Source of the DNA: Pseudomonas sp. W4I3
Lineage (GTDB): Bacteria; Pseudomonadota; Gammaproteobacteria; Pseudomonadales; Pseudomonadaceae
Direction of reading: 5' to 3'
Assembly (NCBI RefSeq): GCF_030816195.1
Contig: NZ_JAUSXS010000001.1
Coordinates: forward strand, 5,975,501 to 6,039,500
DNA: 64,000 nucleotides
This document shows, piece by piece, positions 52,611 through 63,209 of the stretch (within the stretch, counting starts at the first letter, position 1; each line of letters begins with the position of its first letter). The notes below the pieces were generated by a model. It worked only from the letters and a program-made list of their open reading frames with translations, did not search any database and was not told the DNA's origin. The translations under genes were made by a program, and so were the position numbers.

Positions 52611-53209
52611 CCCAGCAGCTCCTCGAATTTCTTCACGGCCGACACGGTGATCAACACCTTGTCGTATGCGATCAGACTAACTGGATCGGAACCTTGCACG
52701 TCACGTACATCAACGTGTGGCAGGTTGCGAGCAGCCAGGTACAGGTTCTGATCAACAGCTTCAGACACGATCAAAACGTCGGTCAGGCTCATGTTGTTCA
52801 GTTTGCCCAGCAGATCTTTGGTTTTTGGACTTTCAACAGCGAAGTCCTGAACCACGACCAGACGATCAGTACGCACGAGTTCAGCAAGGATGGAGCGCAG
52901 AGCTGCGCGGTACATCTTCTTGTTGAGCTTCTGAGAGTGATCCTGTGGACGAGCTGCGAAAGTGGTACCACCGCCACGCCAGATTGGGCTACGGATAGTA
53001 CCGGCACGAGCACGGCCGGTGCCTTTCTGACGCCAAGGGCGCTTACCGCCACCACGTACGTCGGAACGGGTCTTTTGCTGCTTGCTACCTTGACGGCCGC
53101 CGGCCATGTAGGCCACGACTGCTTGGTGAACCAGCGTCTCGTTGAATTCGCCGCCAAATGTCAGTTCGGAAACTTCGATCGCTTGAGCGTCATTTACATT
53201 TAATTGCAT
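52607..53209 (-). CDS. rplD: 50S ribosomal protein L4
   Basis: A 200-residue L4. The tunnel loop is in [21 protein letters not shown]. In E. coli L4 represses the S10 operon by acting on both transcription and translation of its leader; whether pseudomonads use this is not shown here. Normal place between rplC and rplW. Confidence 0.97.
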
Positions 53210-53221
53210 GTCAGCTTCCCC

Positions 53222-53857
53222 TTAACCGCGAGCCTTGGCCGCTGGACGTACAACCAGGTTGCCGCCAGTAGCGCCAGGAACAGCACCCTTGACCAACAAC
53301 AGATTGCGTTCAGCGTCGACGCGCACTACTTCGAGGGACTGCACGGTCACGCGCTCAGCGCCCATATGACCGGACATTTTTTTGCCCTTGAATACACGAC
53401 CAGGAGTCTGGCACTGGCCAATAGAGCCCGGGACGCGGTGGGAAACGGAGTTACCGTGAGTGTTGTCTTGACCACGGAAATTCCAACGCTTGATCGTACC
53501 CTGGAAGCCTTTACCTTTGGACTGACCGGTTACATCAACCAGTTGACCAGCAGCGAAGATTTCAGCGTTGATCAGATCGCCAGCCTGGTAGTCGCCGTCT
53601 TCAAGACGGAACTCCATGACGGTGCGACCAGCTGCAACGTTTGCTTTAGCGAAGTGACCTGCTTGAGCAGCAGTCACGCGCGAAGCACGACGCTCGCCGA
53701 CAGTGACTTGCACTGCACGATAGCCATCGGTTTCTTCAGTTTTGAACTGGGTGACGCGATTCGGCTCGATCTCAATGACCGTGACCGGAATGGAGACACC
53801 TTCTTCGGTGAAAATACGGGTCATACCGCATTTACGACCGACTACACCAATAGTCAT
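53222..53857 (-). CDS. rplC: 50S ribosomal protein L3
   Basis: A 211-residue L3 (start MTIGVVGRKCGMTRIFTEEG). The long loop GNSVSHRVPGSIGQCQTPGR reaches the peptidyl transferase centre; its Gln is the site methylated by PrmB. The start at 53857 matches the family; an upstream in-frame ATG would add a non-conserved stretch. Confidence 0.97.
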   Translation of the reverse strand: MTIGVVGRKCGMTRIFTEEGVSIPVTVIEIEPNRVTQFKTEETDGYRAVQVTVGERRASRVTAAQAGHFAKANVAAGRTVMEFRLEDGDYQAGDLINAEIFAAGQLVDVTGQSKGKGFQGTIKRWNFRGQDNTHGNSVSHRVPGSIGQCQTPGRVFKGKKMSGHMGAERVTVQSLEVVRVDAERNLLLVKGAVPGATGGNLVVRPAAKARG

Positions 53858-53938
53858 GTTGTAAACCTCATGAGTGTACGGGGCTTTCACCCGCTATGGC
53901 CGCCCATTTCAGAGCGTTACACGACTAAGACCCAAGTC

Positions 53939-54250
53939 TTAGCCGAGGCTGATCTGTACTTCCACACCGGCCGCCAGATCGAGCTTCATAAGTGCATCAA
54001 CGGTTTTATCCGTTGGCTGGACGATGTCCAGTACGCGCTTATGAGTACGGATCTCGTACTGGTCACGCGCGTCTTTGTTGACGTGCGGGGAGACCAGAAC
54101 GGTGAACCGCTCTTTACGGGTAGGCAGTGGAATTGGACCACGCACTTGAGCACCAGTACGTTTCGCGGTTTCCACGATTTCCTGGGTGGATTGGTCGATC
54201 AGGCGATGGTCAAAAGCCTTCAACCTGATACGGATTTGCTGATTTTGCAT
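53939..54250 (-). CDS. rpsJ: 30S ribosomal protein S10
   Basis: A 103-residue S10 (start [20 protein letters not shown], end [11 protein letters not shown]). It is a 30S head protein that also acts as NusE in antitermination with NusB. First gene of the S10 operon, preceded by a strong sigma-70 promoter. Confidence 0.97.
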
Positions 54251-54312
54251 TGGATTTCAGACTCCGGCTGCTATTCCCAGCGAGCGCAATACGCCCGTTA
54301 AAAGGAGGCGCA

Positions 54313-54341
54313 ATTCTATAGACGGCCCTGATAGGTGTCAA
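54313..54341 (-). promoter_or_regulatory. Sigma-70 promoter of the S10 operon
   Basis: On the minus strand, -35 TTGACA (54341-54336) and -10 TAGAAT (54318-54313) have a 17-bp spacer. It lies just past the tufA terminator and 63 bp before rpsJ. It is close to consensus, as expected for a ribosomal operon. Confidence 0.85.
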
Positions 54342-54344
54342 CCC

Positions 54345-54377
54345 AATAAAAAAGGCCCCCGCTGAGCGGGGGCCTTT
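54345..54377 (-). terminator. Terminator after tufA
   Basis: AAAGGCCCCCGC (54351-54362) pairs with GCGGGGGCCTTT (54366-54377) around TGA. On the minus strand the T run TTTTTTATT follows. It ends the str operon transcript about 30 bp after the tufA stop. Confidence 0.93.
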
Positions 54378-54408
54378 CAAAACATCAGAACTATCTCAGA
54401 AGAGATAA

Positions 54409-55602
54409 TTACTCGATGATTTTAGCTACAACACCAGCACCAACGGTACGGCCGCCTTCACGGATTGCGAAACGCAGACCGTCTTCCATAGCGATGGTTT
54501 TGATCAGGGTGACAACCATTTTGATGTTGTCGCCTGGCATTACCATTTCTACGCCTTCCGGCAGTTCGCAGTTACCAGTCACGTCAGTAGTACGGAAGTA
54601 GAACTGTGGACGGTAGCCTTTGAAGAACGGAGTATGACGACCGCCTTCTTCTTTGCTCAGCACGTACACTTCAGCTTCGAACTTGGTGTGCGGCTTAACC
54701 GAACCTGGCTTGACCAGAACCTGGCCACGCTCAACGTCGTCACGCTTGGTACCACGCAGCAGAACGCCGCAGTTCTCGCCAGCACGACCTTCGTCGAGCA
54801 GCTTACGGAACATTTCAACACCGGTGCAGGTGGTGACGGTAGTGTCACGCAGACCAACGATTTCCAGTGGATCTTGAACCTTGACGATACCGCGCTCGAT
54901 ACGACCAGTTACAACAGTACCGCGACCGGAGATCGAGAATACGTCTTCGATTGGCATCAGGAACGGCTTGTCGATAACACGGACTGGATCTGGGATGTAG
55001 CTGTCCAGAGTCTCAACCAGCTTACGAACGGACGTGGTGCCCATTTCGTTGTCGTCTTTGCCTTCCAGAGCCATACGAGCAGAACCGATGATGATCGGAG
55101 TGTCGTCACCTGGGAAGTCGTAAGTGCTCAGCAGGTCGCGCACTTCCATCTCAACCAGTTCCAGCAGCTCAGCGTCGTCTACCAGGTCAGCCTTGTTCAG
55201 GTAAACCACGATGTACGGAACGCCAACCTGACGGGACAGCAGGATGTGCTCACGGGTTTGTGGCATCGGACCATCAGCGGCCGAGCAAACCAGGATTGCG
55301 CCGTCCATCTGGGCAGCACCGGTGATCATGTTCTTCACATAGTCAGCGTGACCTGGGCAGTCAACGTGAGCGTAGTGACGGATCAGCGAGTTGTATTCAA
55401 CGTGCGCGGTGTTGATGGTGATACCACGAGCTTTCTCTTCTGGCGCGCTGTCGATTTTATCGAAATCAACGATTGCGGAACCGAATACTTCGGAGCAAAC
55501 GCGAGTCAGAGCAGCAGTCAGAGTGGTTTTACCGTGGTCAACGTGACCGATAGTGCCAACGTTGACGTGCGGTAGGGAACGATCAAATTTTTCTTTAGCC
55601 AC
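54409..55602 (-). CDS. tufA: Elongation factor Tu
   Basis: A 397-residue EF-Tu. The GTPase motifs are GHVDHGKT (19-26), DCPGHADY and NKADLVDD, followed by the two beta-barrel domains. It delivers aminoacyl-tRNA to the ribosomal A site. It is last in the str operon, 30 bases after fusA. Many pseudomonads have a second copy near secE-nusG on the far side of rpoB; that region is outside the window. Confidence 0.97.
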   Translation of the reverse strand: MAKEKFDRSLPHVNVGTIGHVDHGKTTLTAALTRVCSEVFGSAIVDFDKIDSAPEEKARGITINTAHVEYNSLIRHYAHVDCPGHADYVKNMITGAAQMDGAILVCSAADGPMPQTREHILLSRQVGVPYIVVYLNKADLVDDAELLELVEMEVRDLLSTYDFPGDDTPIIIGSARMALEGKDDNEMGTTSVRKLVETLDSYIPDPVRVIDKPFLMPIEDVFSISGRGTVVTGRIERGIVKVQDPLEIVGLRDTTVTTCTGVEMFRKLLDEGRAGENCGVLLRGTKRDDVERGQVLVKPGSVKPHTKFEAEVYVLSKEEGGRHTPFFKGYRPQFYFRTTDVTGNCELPEGVEMVMPGDNIKMVVTLIKTIAMEDGLRFAIREGGRTVGAGVVAKIIE

Positions 55603-55632
55603 GACAATTAACTCCTTGCCTAAAGGACTGAA

Positions 55633-57738
55633 TCAGCCTTGTTTTTTGGATACAGTTTCAGCGATGTGCGCCGGAGCTGTGTTGTATTTTTTGAATTCCA
55701 TAGAGTAGCTTGCGCGACCCTGAGACATGGAGCGAACGTCGGTCGCATAACCGAACATCTCACCCAACGGAACCTCGGCGCGAATCACTTTGCCGGAAAC
55801 CGTGTCTTCCATACCCAAGATCATGCCGCGACGACGGTTAAGGTCGCCCATGACATCACCCATATAGTCTTCAGGTGTAACAACTTCTACCGCCATGATT
55901 GGCTCAAGCAACTCACCACCGCCCTTCTGGGCCAGTTGCTTGGTTGCCATGGAGGCAGCCACCTTAAACGCCATCTCGTTGGAGTCGACGTCGTGGTAAG
56001 AACCGTCAAAAACGGTTGCTTTCAGGCCGATCAGCGGATAGCCGGCAACAACACCGTTCTTCATCTGCTCTTCGATACCCTTCTGGATAGCAGGGATGTA
56101 TTCCTTAGGAACAACACCACCTACTACTTCGTTCACGAATTGCAGACCTTCCTGACCTTCGTCAGCAGGAGCAAAACGGATCCAGCAGTGACCGAACTGA
56201 CCACGACCGCCGGACTGACGAACGAACTTGCCTTCGATTTCACAGTTCTTCGTGATGCGCTCACGATAGGAAACCTGAGGCTTACCGATGTTGGCTTCGA
56301 CGTTGAACTCACGGCGCATCCGGTCAACCAGGATGTCCAGGTGAAGCTCGCCCATGCCGGAGATGATCGTTTGACCAGTCTCTTCATCAGTCTTGACGCG
56401 GAAAGATGGATCTTCCTGAGCAAGTTTGCCCAGAGCGATACCCATTTTTTCCTGGTCATCCTTGGTCTTTGGCTCTACGGCAACCGAAATAACCGGCTCC
56501 GGGAAGTCCATGCGAACCAGGATGATTGGCTTGTCAGCGTTGCACAAGGTTTCACCAGTGGTGACGTCCTTCATGCCGATCAAGGCCGCGATGTCACCAG
56601 CGCGCACTTCCTTGATCTCTTCGCGGGCGTTTGCGTGCATTTGCACCATACGACCCACGCGCTCTTTCTTGCCTTTAACCGAGTTGATCACGCCGTCGCC
56701 GGAGTTCAACACGCCCGAGTAAACGCGGACGAAGGTCAAGGTACCCACGAATGGGTCAGTGGCAATTTTAAATGCCAGAGCGGAGAACGGTTCTGCGTCG
56801 TCTGCATGACGCTCCAGCTCGATAGTCTCGTCATCCGGGTCAGTACCCTTGATGGCAGGAATATCAACCGGCGCCGGCAGGTAGTCGATCACAGCATCGA
56901 GAACCAGGGGAACGCCCTTGTTCTTGAACGAGGAACCACAAACAGCCAAGACGATCTCACCAGCGATAGTACGCTGACGCAGAGCGGCCTTGATTTCCGC
57001 GTTGGTGAGTTCTTCACCTTCGAGGTACTTGTTCATCAGCTCTTCGTTGGCTTCGGCCGCAGCTTCAACCATGTTGTTGCGCCATTCGTCAGCCAGTTCC
57101 TGCAGCTCAGCAGGAATAGGCTTGCGAACAGGAACCATACCTTTGTCGGCATCGTTCCAGTAGACAGCTTCCATGGTCAGCAGATCGATCTGGCCCTGGA
57201 AATTATCTTCGGAACCGATAGCCAGCTGGATAGGAACCGGGGTGTGACCCAGACGCTGCTTGATCTGACCGATCACGCGCAGGAAGTTCGCACCAGCACG
57301 GTCCATCTTGTTTACGTAAACAAGACGTGGAACGCCGTATTTGTTGGCTTGGCGCCATACGGTTTCCGACTGAGGTTCAACACCCGAGGTACCGCAGAAC
57401 ACAACGACAGCGCCGTCGAGTACACGCAGGGAACGTTCAACTTCAATAGTGAAGTCTACGTGGCCTGGGGTATCGATTACGTTGAAGCGGTGCTCATCTT
57501 TGTACTGCTTCTCGGAACCTTTCCAGAAGGCGGTAATAGCAGCAGAAGTAATGGTAATACCACGCTCCTGCTCCTGAACCATCCAGTCTGTGGTCGCGGC
57601 GCCATCATGCACCTCGCCCATCTTGTGACTTTTGCCGGTGTAAAACAGTACGCGCTCGGTGGTGGTGGTTTTACCAGCATCCACGTGAGCGACGATACCG
57701 ATGTTACGGTAACGGCTAATCGGAGTAGTACGAGCCAT
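55633..57738 (-). CDS. fusA: Elongation factor G
   Basis: A 701-residue EF-G (start MARTTPISRYRNIGIVAHVDAGKTT). G motifs are AHVDAGKT, DTPGHVDF and NKMDRAGA; five domains follow. It drives tRNA-mRNA translocation and, with RRF, ribosome recycling. It lies between rpsG and tufA in the str operon. Some pseudomonads have two EF-G genes; only this one is visible. Confidence 0.97.
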   Translation of the reverse strand: MARTTPISRYRNIGIVAHVDAGKTTTTERVLFYTGKSHKMGEVHDGAATTDWMVQEQERGITITSAAITAFWKGSEKQYKDEHRFNVIDTPGHVDFTIEVERSLRVLDGAVVVFCGTSGVEPQSETVWRQANKYGVPRLVYVNKMDRAGANFLRVIGQIKQRLGHTPVPIQLAIGSEDNFQGQIDLLTMEAVYWNDADKGMVPVRKPIPAELQELADEWRNNMVEAAAEANEELMNKYLEGEELTNAEIKAALRQRTIAGEIVLAVCGSSFKNKGVPLVLDAVIDYLPAPVDIPAIKGTDPDDETIELERHADDAEPFSALAFKIATDPFVGTLTFVRVYSGVLNSGDGVINSVKGKKERVGRMVQMHANAREEIKEVRAGDIAALIGMKDVTTGETLCNADKPIILVRMDFPEPVISVAVEPKTKDDQEKMGIALGKLAQEDPSFRVKTDEETGQTIISGMGELHLDILVDRMRREFNVEANIGKPQVSYRERITKNCEIEGKFVRQSGGRGQFGHCWIRFAPADEGQEGLQFVNEVVGGVVPKEYIPAIQKGIEEQMKNGVVAGYPLIGLKATVFDGSYHDVDSNEMAFKVAASMATKQLAQKGGGELLEPIMAVEVVTPEDYMGDVMGDLNRRRGMILGMEDTVSGKVIRAEVPLGEMFGYATDVRSMSQGRASYSMEFKKYNTAPAHIAETVSKKQG

Positions 57739-57768
57739 AAAGCCCTCGCAAAATTAGTGAAGCTAAAA

Positions 57769-58239
57769 TTAGAAGCGGTAGTGCGAGAAAGCTTTGTTGG
57801 CTTCAGCCATACGGTGCACGTCTTCACGCTTCTTAACAGCAGCACCTTTACCTTCAGCAGCGTCCAACAGTTCGCCGGCCAAACGCAGGGCCATAGACTT
57901 CTCGCCGCGCTTACGGGCGAAGTCTACCAACCAGCGCATTGCCAGAGCGTTACGACGGGACGGACGAACTTCAACCGGAACCTGGTAAGTAGCACCGCCT
58001 ACACGGCGCGACTTCACTTCGACCAGCGGAGCGATGGCGTCGAGAGCTTTCTCGAAGATTTCCAGGGGGTCGCTGTTCTTGCGTTCTTTAACCTTTTCCA
58101 GCGCGCCATAAACGATACGCTCGGCAACGGCTTTCTTGCCGCTTTCCATCACGTGGTTCATGAACTTGGCCAGAATTTGGCTTCCGTATTTTGGATCGTC
58201 AAGCACTTCGCGCTTGGCTGCTACGCGTCTTCTTGGCAT
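57769..58239 (-). CDS. rpsG: 30S ribosomal protein S7
   Basis: A 156-residue S7 (start [20 protein letters not shown], core [22 protein letters not shown]). It starts 30S head assembly and, in E. coli, represses the str operon by binding the rpsL-rpsG spacer. The 118-bp spacer here leaves room for that. Confidence 0.97.
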
Positions 58240-58357
58240 GGATAAGCCCTCAAACGGTCTTCAGGTTCGCTCGGAATCGGTGCCCTCTCGGGACGCCTCC
58301 GACCTTACTCTTATCGACTCAGAAAATAAGATGATTCAGGTTTACAAAAAGCCGCTA

Positions 58358-58729
58358 CTACTTAGGCTTTTTGGTACCGTACTTCGAACGACCCTGGTTA
58401 CGACCTTTAACGCCGGAAGTATCCAAGGAGCCACGTACGGTGTGGTAACGAACACCTGGCAAGTCTTTTACACGACCGCCGCGGATCAGTACCACGCTGT
58501 GCTCTTGCAGGTTGTGGCCTTCACCGCCGATGTACGAGGAAACCTCGAAACCGTTGGTCAGACGCACACGGCATACTTTACGCAGTGCCGAGTTAGGTTT
58601 TTTCGGCGTGGTGGTATACACACGGGTGCATACGCCACGACGTTGCGGGCAGTTCTGCAGCGCAGGCACGTCGGATTTCTCGACGATACGCTTACGCGGC
58701 TGACGTACCAGCTGGTTGATAGTTGCCAT
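58358..58729 (-). CDS. rpsL: 30S ribosomal protein S12
   Basis: A 123-residue S12 (start MATINQLVRQPRKR). It guards decoding accuracy at the A site. The residues where streptomycin resistance arises are wild type: K43 in TTTPKKPNS and K88 in GGRVKDLPG. First gene of the str operon, behind its own promoter. Confidence 0.98.
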   Translation of the reverse strand: MATINQLVRQPRKRIVEKSDVPALQNCPQRRGVCTRVYTTTPKKPNSALRKVCRVRLTNGFEVSSYIGGEGHNLQEHSVVLIRGGRVKDLPGVRYHTVRGSLDTSGVKGRNQGRSKYGTKKPK

Positions 58730-58820
58730 CTACTAGCTCCACTGTTGTCTTGCGACGCTATTGTCTTGCAAGAAAAGCAAAATGGCAGGAACGAATTCCC
58801 GCCAAATTTAGGGGTACAAG

Positions 58821-58849
58821 AGTCTAAAGAGGATCTTGTCCCCAGTCAA
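58821..58849 (-). promoter_or_regulatory. Sigma-70 promoter of the str operon
   Basis: On the minus strand, -35 TTGACT (58849-58844) and -10 TAGACT (58826-58821) have a 17-bp spacer, 92 bp before rpsL. The 216-bp gap to rpoC shows no strong terminator, so read-through from rpoBC may add to expression. Confidence 0.7.
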
Positions 58850-58945
58850 GGCAAGGCCCCGACCTCCCCTCCCGTCGAACCGGGGCATAAATGCCTCGAT
58901 CCGACGAATGGGGTTGCCAGGGCCCGGACTTATTTATCGCAGAAC

Positions 58946-61900
58946 TCAGTTACCGCTTGAGTTCAGCGCTTCGGTCAGTGCAGCTTCCACTTCACTGGCG
59001 CTCACGCGCAACGGCTTGTCAGCATCACGGCGGCGCTTACGCTCGCTGTGGTAAGCCAAACCGGTACCAGCCGGGATCAAACGACCCACGACCACGTTTT
59101 CTTTCAGGCCGCGCAGATAATCGCGCTTGCCGGTTACCGCTGCTTCGGTCAGTACTCGAGTGGTCTCCTGGAAGGAGGCCGCCGAGATGAACGACTCAGT
59201 GGACAACGACGCCTTGGTGATACCCAGCAGCACACGGGTGAACTTGGAAACGAATTTCTCGTCGTTCGCCAGGCGCTCGTTTTCCACCAGTACGTGAGTC
59301 AGTTCCATCTGGTCGCCCTTGATGAAACTGGAATCGCCGGATTCAGCGATTTCAACTTTACGCAGCATCTGACGCAGGATGGTCTCGATGTGCTTGTCGT
59401 TGATCTTCACGCCTTGCAGACGGTAAACGTCTTGGATCTCGTTGACGATGTACTTGGCCAGCGCACTTACACCCAGCAGACGCAGGATGTCGTGTGGATC
59501 GCTCGGGCCGTCGGAGATCACTTCGCCGCGGTTTACCTGTTCGCCTTCGAAGACGTTCAGGTGACGCCACTTCGGAATCAGCTCTTCGTACGGATCGGTA
59601 CCGTCGTTCGGGGTAATGACCAGACGGCGCTTGCCCTTGGTCTCTTTACCGAACGCGATGGTGCCGCTGACTTCAGCCAGAATCGACGCTTCTTTCGGAC
59701 GACGAGCTTCGAACAAGTCGGCAACACGCGGCAGACCACCGGTGATGTCTCGAGTCTTCGAAGTTTCTTGCGGGATACGCGCGATAACATCACCGATCGC
59801 GATCTTCGCACCATCCGCTACACCGACCAGGGCGTTGGCTGGCAGGAAGTACTGAGCGATTACGTCAGTGCCTGGCAGTAACAAGTCCTTGCCGTTGTCA
59901 TCGACCATCTTCACGGCAGGACGGATGTCTTTACCGGCAGCTGGACGATCTTTCGCGTCGAGTACTTCAATGTTGGTCATACCGGTCAATTCGTCAGTCT
60001 GACGCTTGATCGTGATGCCTTCTTCCATGCCCACGTAGGTCACGGTACCTTTCATTTCGGTAACGATTGGGTGAGTGTGCGGATCCCACTTGGCCACGAT
60101 TGCGCCAGCGTCGACCTTGTCACCTTCTTTAACCGAAATCACAGCACCGTACGGCAGCTTGTAGCGCTCACGCTCACGACCGTAGTCATCAGCGATTGCC
60201 AGCTCACCGGAACGGGACACAGCAACCAGGTGGCCATCCACTCGCTCAACGTGTTTGAGGTTGTGCAGACGGACAGTACCGCCATTCTTCACCTGAACAC
60301 TGTCAGCTGCGGAGGTCCGGCTCGCCGCACCACCGATGTGGAACGTACGCATGGTCAGCTGGGTACCCGGCTCACCGATGGACTGGGCAGCGATAACGCC
60401 GACCGCTTCACCGATGTTCACCTGGTGACCACGAGCCAAGTCACGGCCGTAGCACTTGGCGCAGATGCCATAACGGGTTTCGCAGCTGATCGGCGAACGA
60501 ACGATCACTTCGTCGATGCTGTTGAGCTCGATGAATTCAACCCACTTCTCGTCTACCAGAGTGCCGGCAGGAACGATAACTTCCTCGGTACCTGGCTTGA
60601 AGACGTCACGGGCAATGACACGACCCAATACGCGCTCACCCAGTGGCTCTACAACGTCACCGCCTTCAATGTGCGGAGTCATCAGCAGGCCATGCTCGGT
60701 GCCGCAATCGATCTCGGTTACAACCAGATCCTGGGCAACGTCTACGAGACGACGTGTCAGGTAACCGGAGTTAGCGGTTTTCAACGCGGTATCCGCCAGA
60801 CCTTTACGAGCACCGTGAGTGGAGATGAAGTACTGGAGTACGCTCAAACCTTCACGGAAGTTCGCGGTAATCGGCGTTTCGATGATGGAGCCGTCCGGCT
60901 TGGCCATCAGGCCACGCATACCGGCGAGCTGACGGATCTGCGCAGCAGAACCCCGTGCGCCGGAGTCGGCCATCATGTACATCGAGTTGAAGGACTCTTG
61001 GTCAACTTCGTCGCCGTGACGGTCGATGACTTTCTCTTTCGAGAGGTTGGCCATCATCGCCTTGGAAACTTCGTCGTTGGCCTTGGACCAAAGGTCGATC
61101 ACCTTGTTGTACTTCTCGCCCTGGGTTACAAGGCCGGAGGCGTACTGGCTCTCGATCTCTTTCACTTCATCGGTTGCAGCCGCGATGATGCGAGCTTTTT
61201 CATCAGGGATAACGAAGTCGTTAACACCGATGGAAACGCCGGAAATGGTCGAATAAGCAAAACCGGTGTACATCAACTGGTCAGCGAAGATCACGGTCTC
61301 CTTCAAACCAACCACGCGGTAGCACTGGTTGATCAGCCTGGAGATCGCCTTTTTCTTCATTGGCAGGTTGACGACGTCGTACGACAAACCTTTTGGTACA
61401 ACCTGATACAACAGCGCGCGGCCGACAGTCGTGTCGACGATACGAACATTGCTCACGCTGCCGCCGTCACGGTCGTTGACGGTTTCGTGGATCCGAACTT
61501 TGACCTTGGCGTGCAGTGCGGCTTCGCCGGCACGGAACACACGGTCAACTTCCTGCAGGTCAGCGAACACACGACCTTCACCCTTGGCGTTGATCGCTTC
61601 ACGGGTCATGTAGTACAGACCCAATACAACGTCCTGCGACGGAACGATGATTGGCTCACCGTTGGCTGGCGACAGGATGTTGTTGGTCGACATCATCAAC
61701 GCACGCGCTTCCAACTGGGCTTCCAGTGTCAGCGGTACGTGCACGGCCATTTGGTCGCCGTCGAAGTCGGCGTTGTACGCAGCACAGACCAGAGGGTGCA
61801 GCTGGATAGCCTTACCTTCGATCAGTACCGGTTCAAACGCCTGGATACCCAGACGGTGAAGGGTCGGTGCACGGTTGAGGAGAACCGGGTGTTCGCGAAT

Positions 61901-63145
61901 CACTTCAGCGAGAACGTCCCAAACCTCTGGCAGTTCGCGCTCGACCATTTTCTTGGCCGCTTTGATGGTGGTCGCGAGACCGCGCATTTCGAGCTTGCCG
62001 AAGATGAACGGCTTGAACAGCTCGAGTGCCATCTTCTTAGGCAGACCGCACTGGTGCAGACGCAGGGTCGGGCCTACGGTAATTACCGAACGACCGGAGT
62101 AGTCAACACGCTTACCGAGCAAGTTCTGACGGAAACGACCTTGCTTACCCTTGATCATGTCAGCCAGGGATTTCAGAGGACGCTTGTTGGAACCGGTGAT
62201 AGCGCGGCCACGACGACCGTTGTCGAGCAAGGCGTCGACGGCTTCTTGCAACATACGCTTTTCGTTGCGCACGATGATGTCCGGAGCGGACAGATCGAGC
62301 AGGCGCTTCAAGCGGTTGTTACGGTTGATTACGCGGCGGTACAGGTCGTTGAGGTCGGACGTCGCGAAACGACCACCGTCCAACGGCACCAGCGGACGCA
62401 GGTCTGGCGGCAGAACCGGCAGAACGGTCAGCACCATCCACTCTGGCAAGTTGCCGGAACCCTGGAAGGCTTCCATCAACTTCAGACGCTTGGACAGCTT
62501 CTTGATCTTGGTTTCGGAGTTGGTTTGCGGAATTTCTTCGCGCAGACGGCCAATCTCGTGCTCCAGGTCGATAGCGTGCAGCAGCTCACGGACAGCTTCG
62601 GCACCCATGCGGGCATCGAAATCATCACCGAACTCTTCCAGCGCTTCGAAGTACTGCTCGTCATTGAGCAGCTGACCTTTTTCAAGGGTGGTCATGCCAG
62701 GGTCGATAACGACATAGCTCTCGAAGTAGAGAACGCGTTCGATATCACGCAGGGTCATGTCCATCAGCAAGCCGATACGGGACGGCAGCGATTTCAGGAA
62801 CCAGATGTGGGCAACCGGCGAAGCCAGTTCGATGTGCGCCATGCGCTCACGACGAACCTTGGCCAGCGCAACTTCAACGCCGCACTTCTCGCAGATCACA
62901 CCACGGTGCTTCAAGCGCTTGTACTTACCGCACAGGCACTCGTAATCCTTTACCGGGCCAAAGATCTTGGCGCAGAACAGGCCGTCACGCTCAGGTTTGA
63001 ACGTACGGTAGTTGATGGTTTCCGGCTTTTTAACTTCACCGAACGACCACGAACGGATCATCTCAGGCGATGCCAGTCCAATACGGATGGCGTCGAACTC
63101 TTCGACTTGACCCTGGTTTTTCAGCAAATTCAGTAGGTCTTTCAA
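58946..63145 (-). CDS. rpoC: RNA polymerase beta' subunit
   Basis: A 1399-residue beta' subunit. First zinc site CLCGKYKRLKHRGVICEKC near 70-88, catalytic NADFDGD with the Mg-binding aspartates near 460, bridge helix and trigger loop parts including MRTFHIGGAAS, and a second zinc site in CETRYGICAKCYG. The TTG at 63145 is the start: AGGAGG lies ten bases upstream and the protein then begins MKDLLNLLKNQGQ as in other pseudomonads. It follows rpoB after 64 bases. Confidence 0.97.
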   Translation of the reverse strand: MKDLLNLLKNQGQVEEFDAIRIGLASPEMIRSWSFGEVKKPETINYRTFKPERDGLFCAKIFGPVKDYECLCGKYKRLKHRGVICEKCGVEVALAKVRRERMAHIELASPVAHIWFLKSLPSRIGLLMDMTLRDIERVLYFESYVVIDPGMTTLEKGQLLNDEQYFEALEEFGDDFDARMGAEAVRELLHAIDLEHEIGRLREEIPQTNSETKIKKLSKRLKLMEAFQGSGNLPEWMVLTVLPVLPPDLRPLVPLDGGRFATSDLNDLYRRVINRNNRLKRLLDLSAPDIIVRNEKRMLQEAVDALLDNGRRGRAITGSNKRPLKSLADMIKGKQGRFRQNLLGKRVDYSGRSVITVGPTLRLHQCGLPKKMALELFKPFIFGKLEMRGLATTIKAAKKMVERELPEVWDVLAEVIREHPVLLNRAPTLHRLGIQAFEPVLIEGKAIQLHPLVCAAYNADFDGDQMAVHVPLTLEAQLEARALMMSTNNILSPANGEPIIVPSQDVVLGLYYMTREAINAKGEGRVFADLQEVDRVFRAGEAALHAKVKVRIHETVNDRDGGSVSNVRIVDTTVGRALLYQVVPKGLSYDVVNLPMKKKAISRLINQCYRVVGLKETVIFADQLMYTGFAYSTISGVSIGVNDFVIPDEKARIIAAATDEVKEIESQYASGLVTQGEKYNKVIDLWSKANDEVSKAMMANLSKEKVIDRHGDEVDQESFNSMYMMADSGARGSAAQIRQLAGMRGLMAKPDGSIIETPITANFREGLSVLQYFISTHGARKGLADTALKTANSGYLTRRLVDVAQDLVVTEIDCGTEHGLLMTPHIEGGDVVEPLGERVLGRVIARDVFKPGTEEVIVPAGTLVDEKWVEFIELNSIDEVIVRSPISCETRYGICAKCYGRDLARGHQVNIGEAVGVIAAQSIGEPGTQLTMRTFHIGGAASRTSAADSVQVKNGGTVRLHNLKHVERVDGHLVAVSRSGELAIADDYGRERERYKLPYGAVISVKEGDKVDAGAIVAKWDPHTHPIVTEMKGTVTYVGMEEGITIKRQTDELTGMTNIEVLDAKDRPAAGKDIRPAVKMVDDNGKDLLLPGTDVIAQYFLPANALVGVADGAKIAIGDVIARIPQETSKTRDITGGLPRVADLFEARRPKEASILAEVSGTIAFGKETKGKRRLVITPNDGTDPYEELIPKWRHLNVFEGEQVNRGEVISDGPSDPHDILRLLGVSALAKYIVNEIQDVYRLQGVKINDKHIETILRQMLRKVEIAESGDSSFIKGDQMELTHVLVENERLANDEKFVSKFTRVLLGITKASLSTESFISAASFQETTRVLTEAAVTGKRDYLRGLKENVVVGRLIPAGTGLAYHSERKRRRDADKPLRVSASEVEAALTEALNSSGN

Positions 63146-63209
63146 GGCCTTTCCTCCTGGCGGAGCAGAGAGCGGGCATCGCTGCCCCACTCTCGATTCG
63201 CGTCACGTG

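Noticed and set aside
55639..58245. 868-codon open frame antisense to fusA and rpsG
   Set aside because: It runs antisense across two highly expressed conserved genes; a composition effect.
60071..63136. 1021-codon open frame antisense to rpoC
   Set aside because: It is an exact shadow of a gene with strong codon bias; the product has no recognisable motif and no ribosome binding site was seen.
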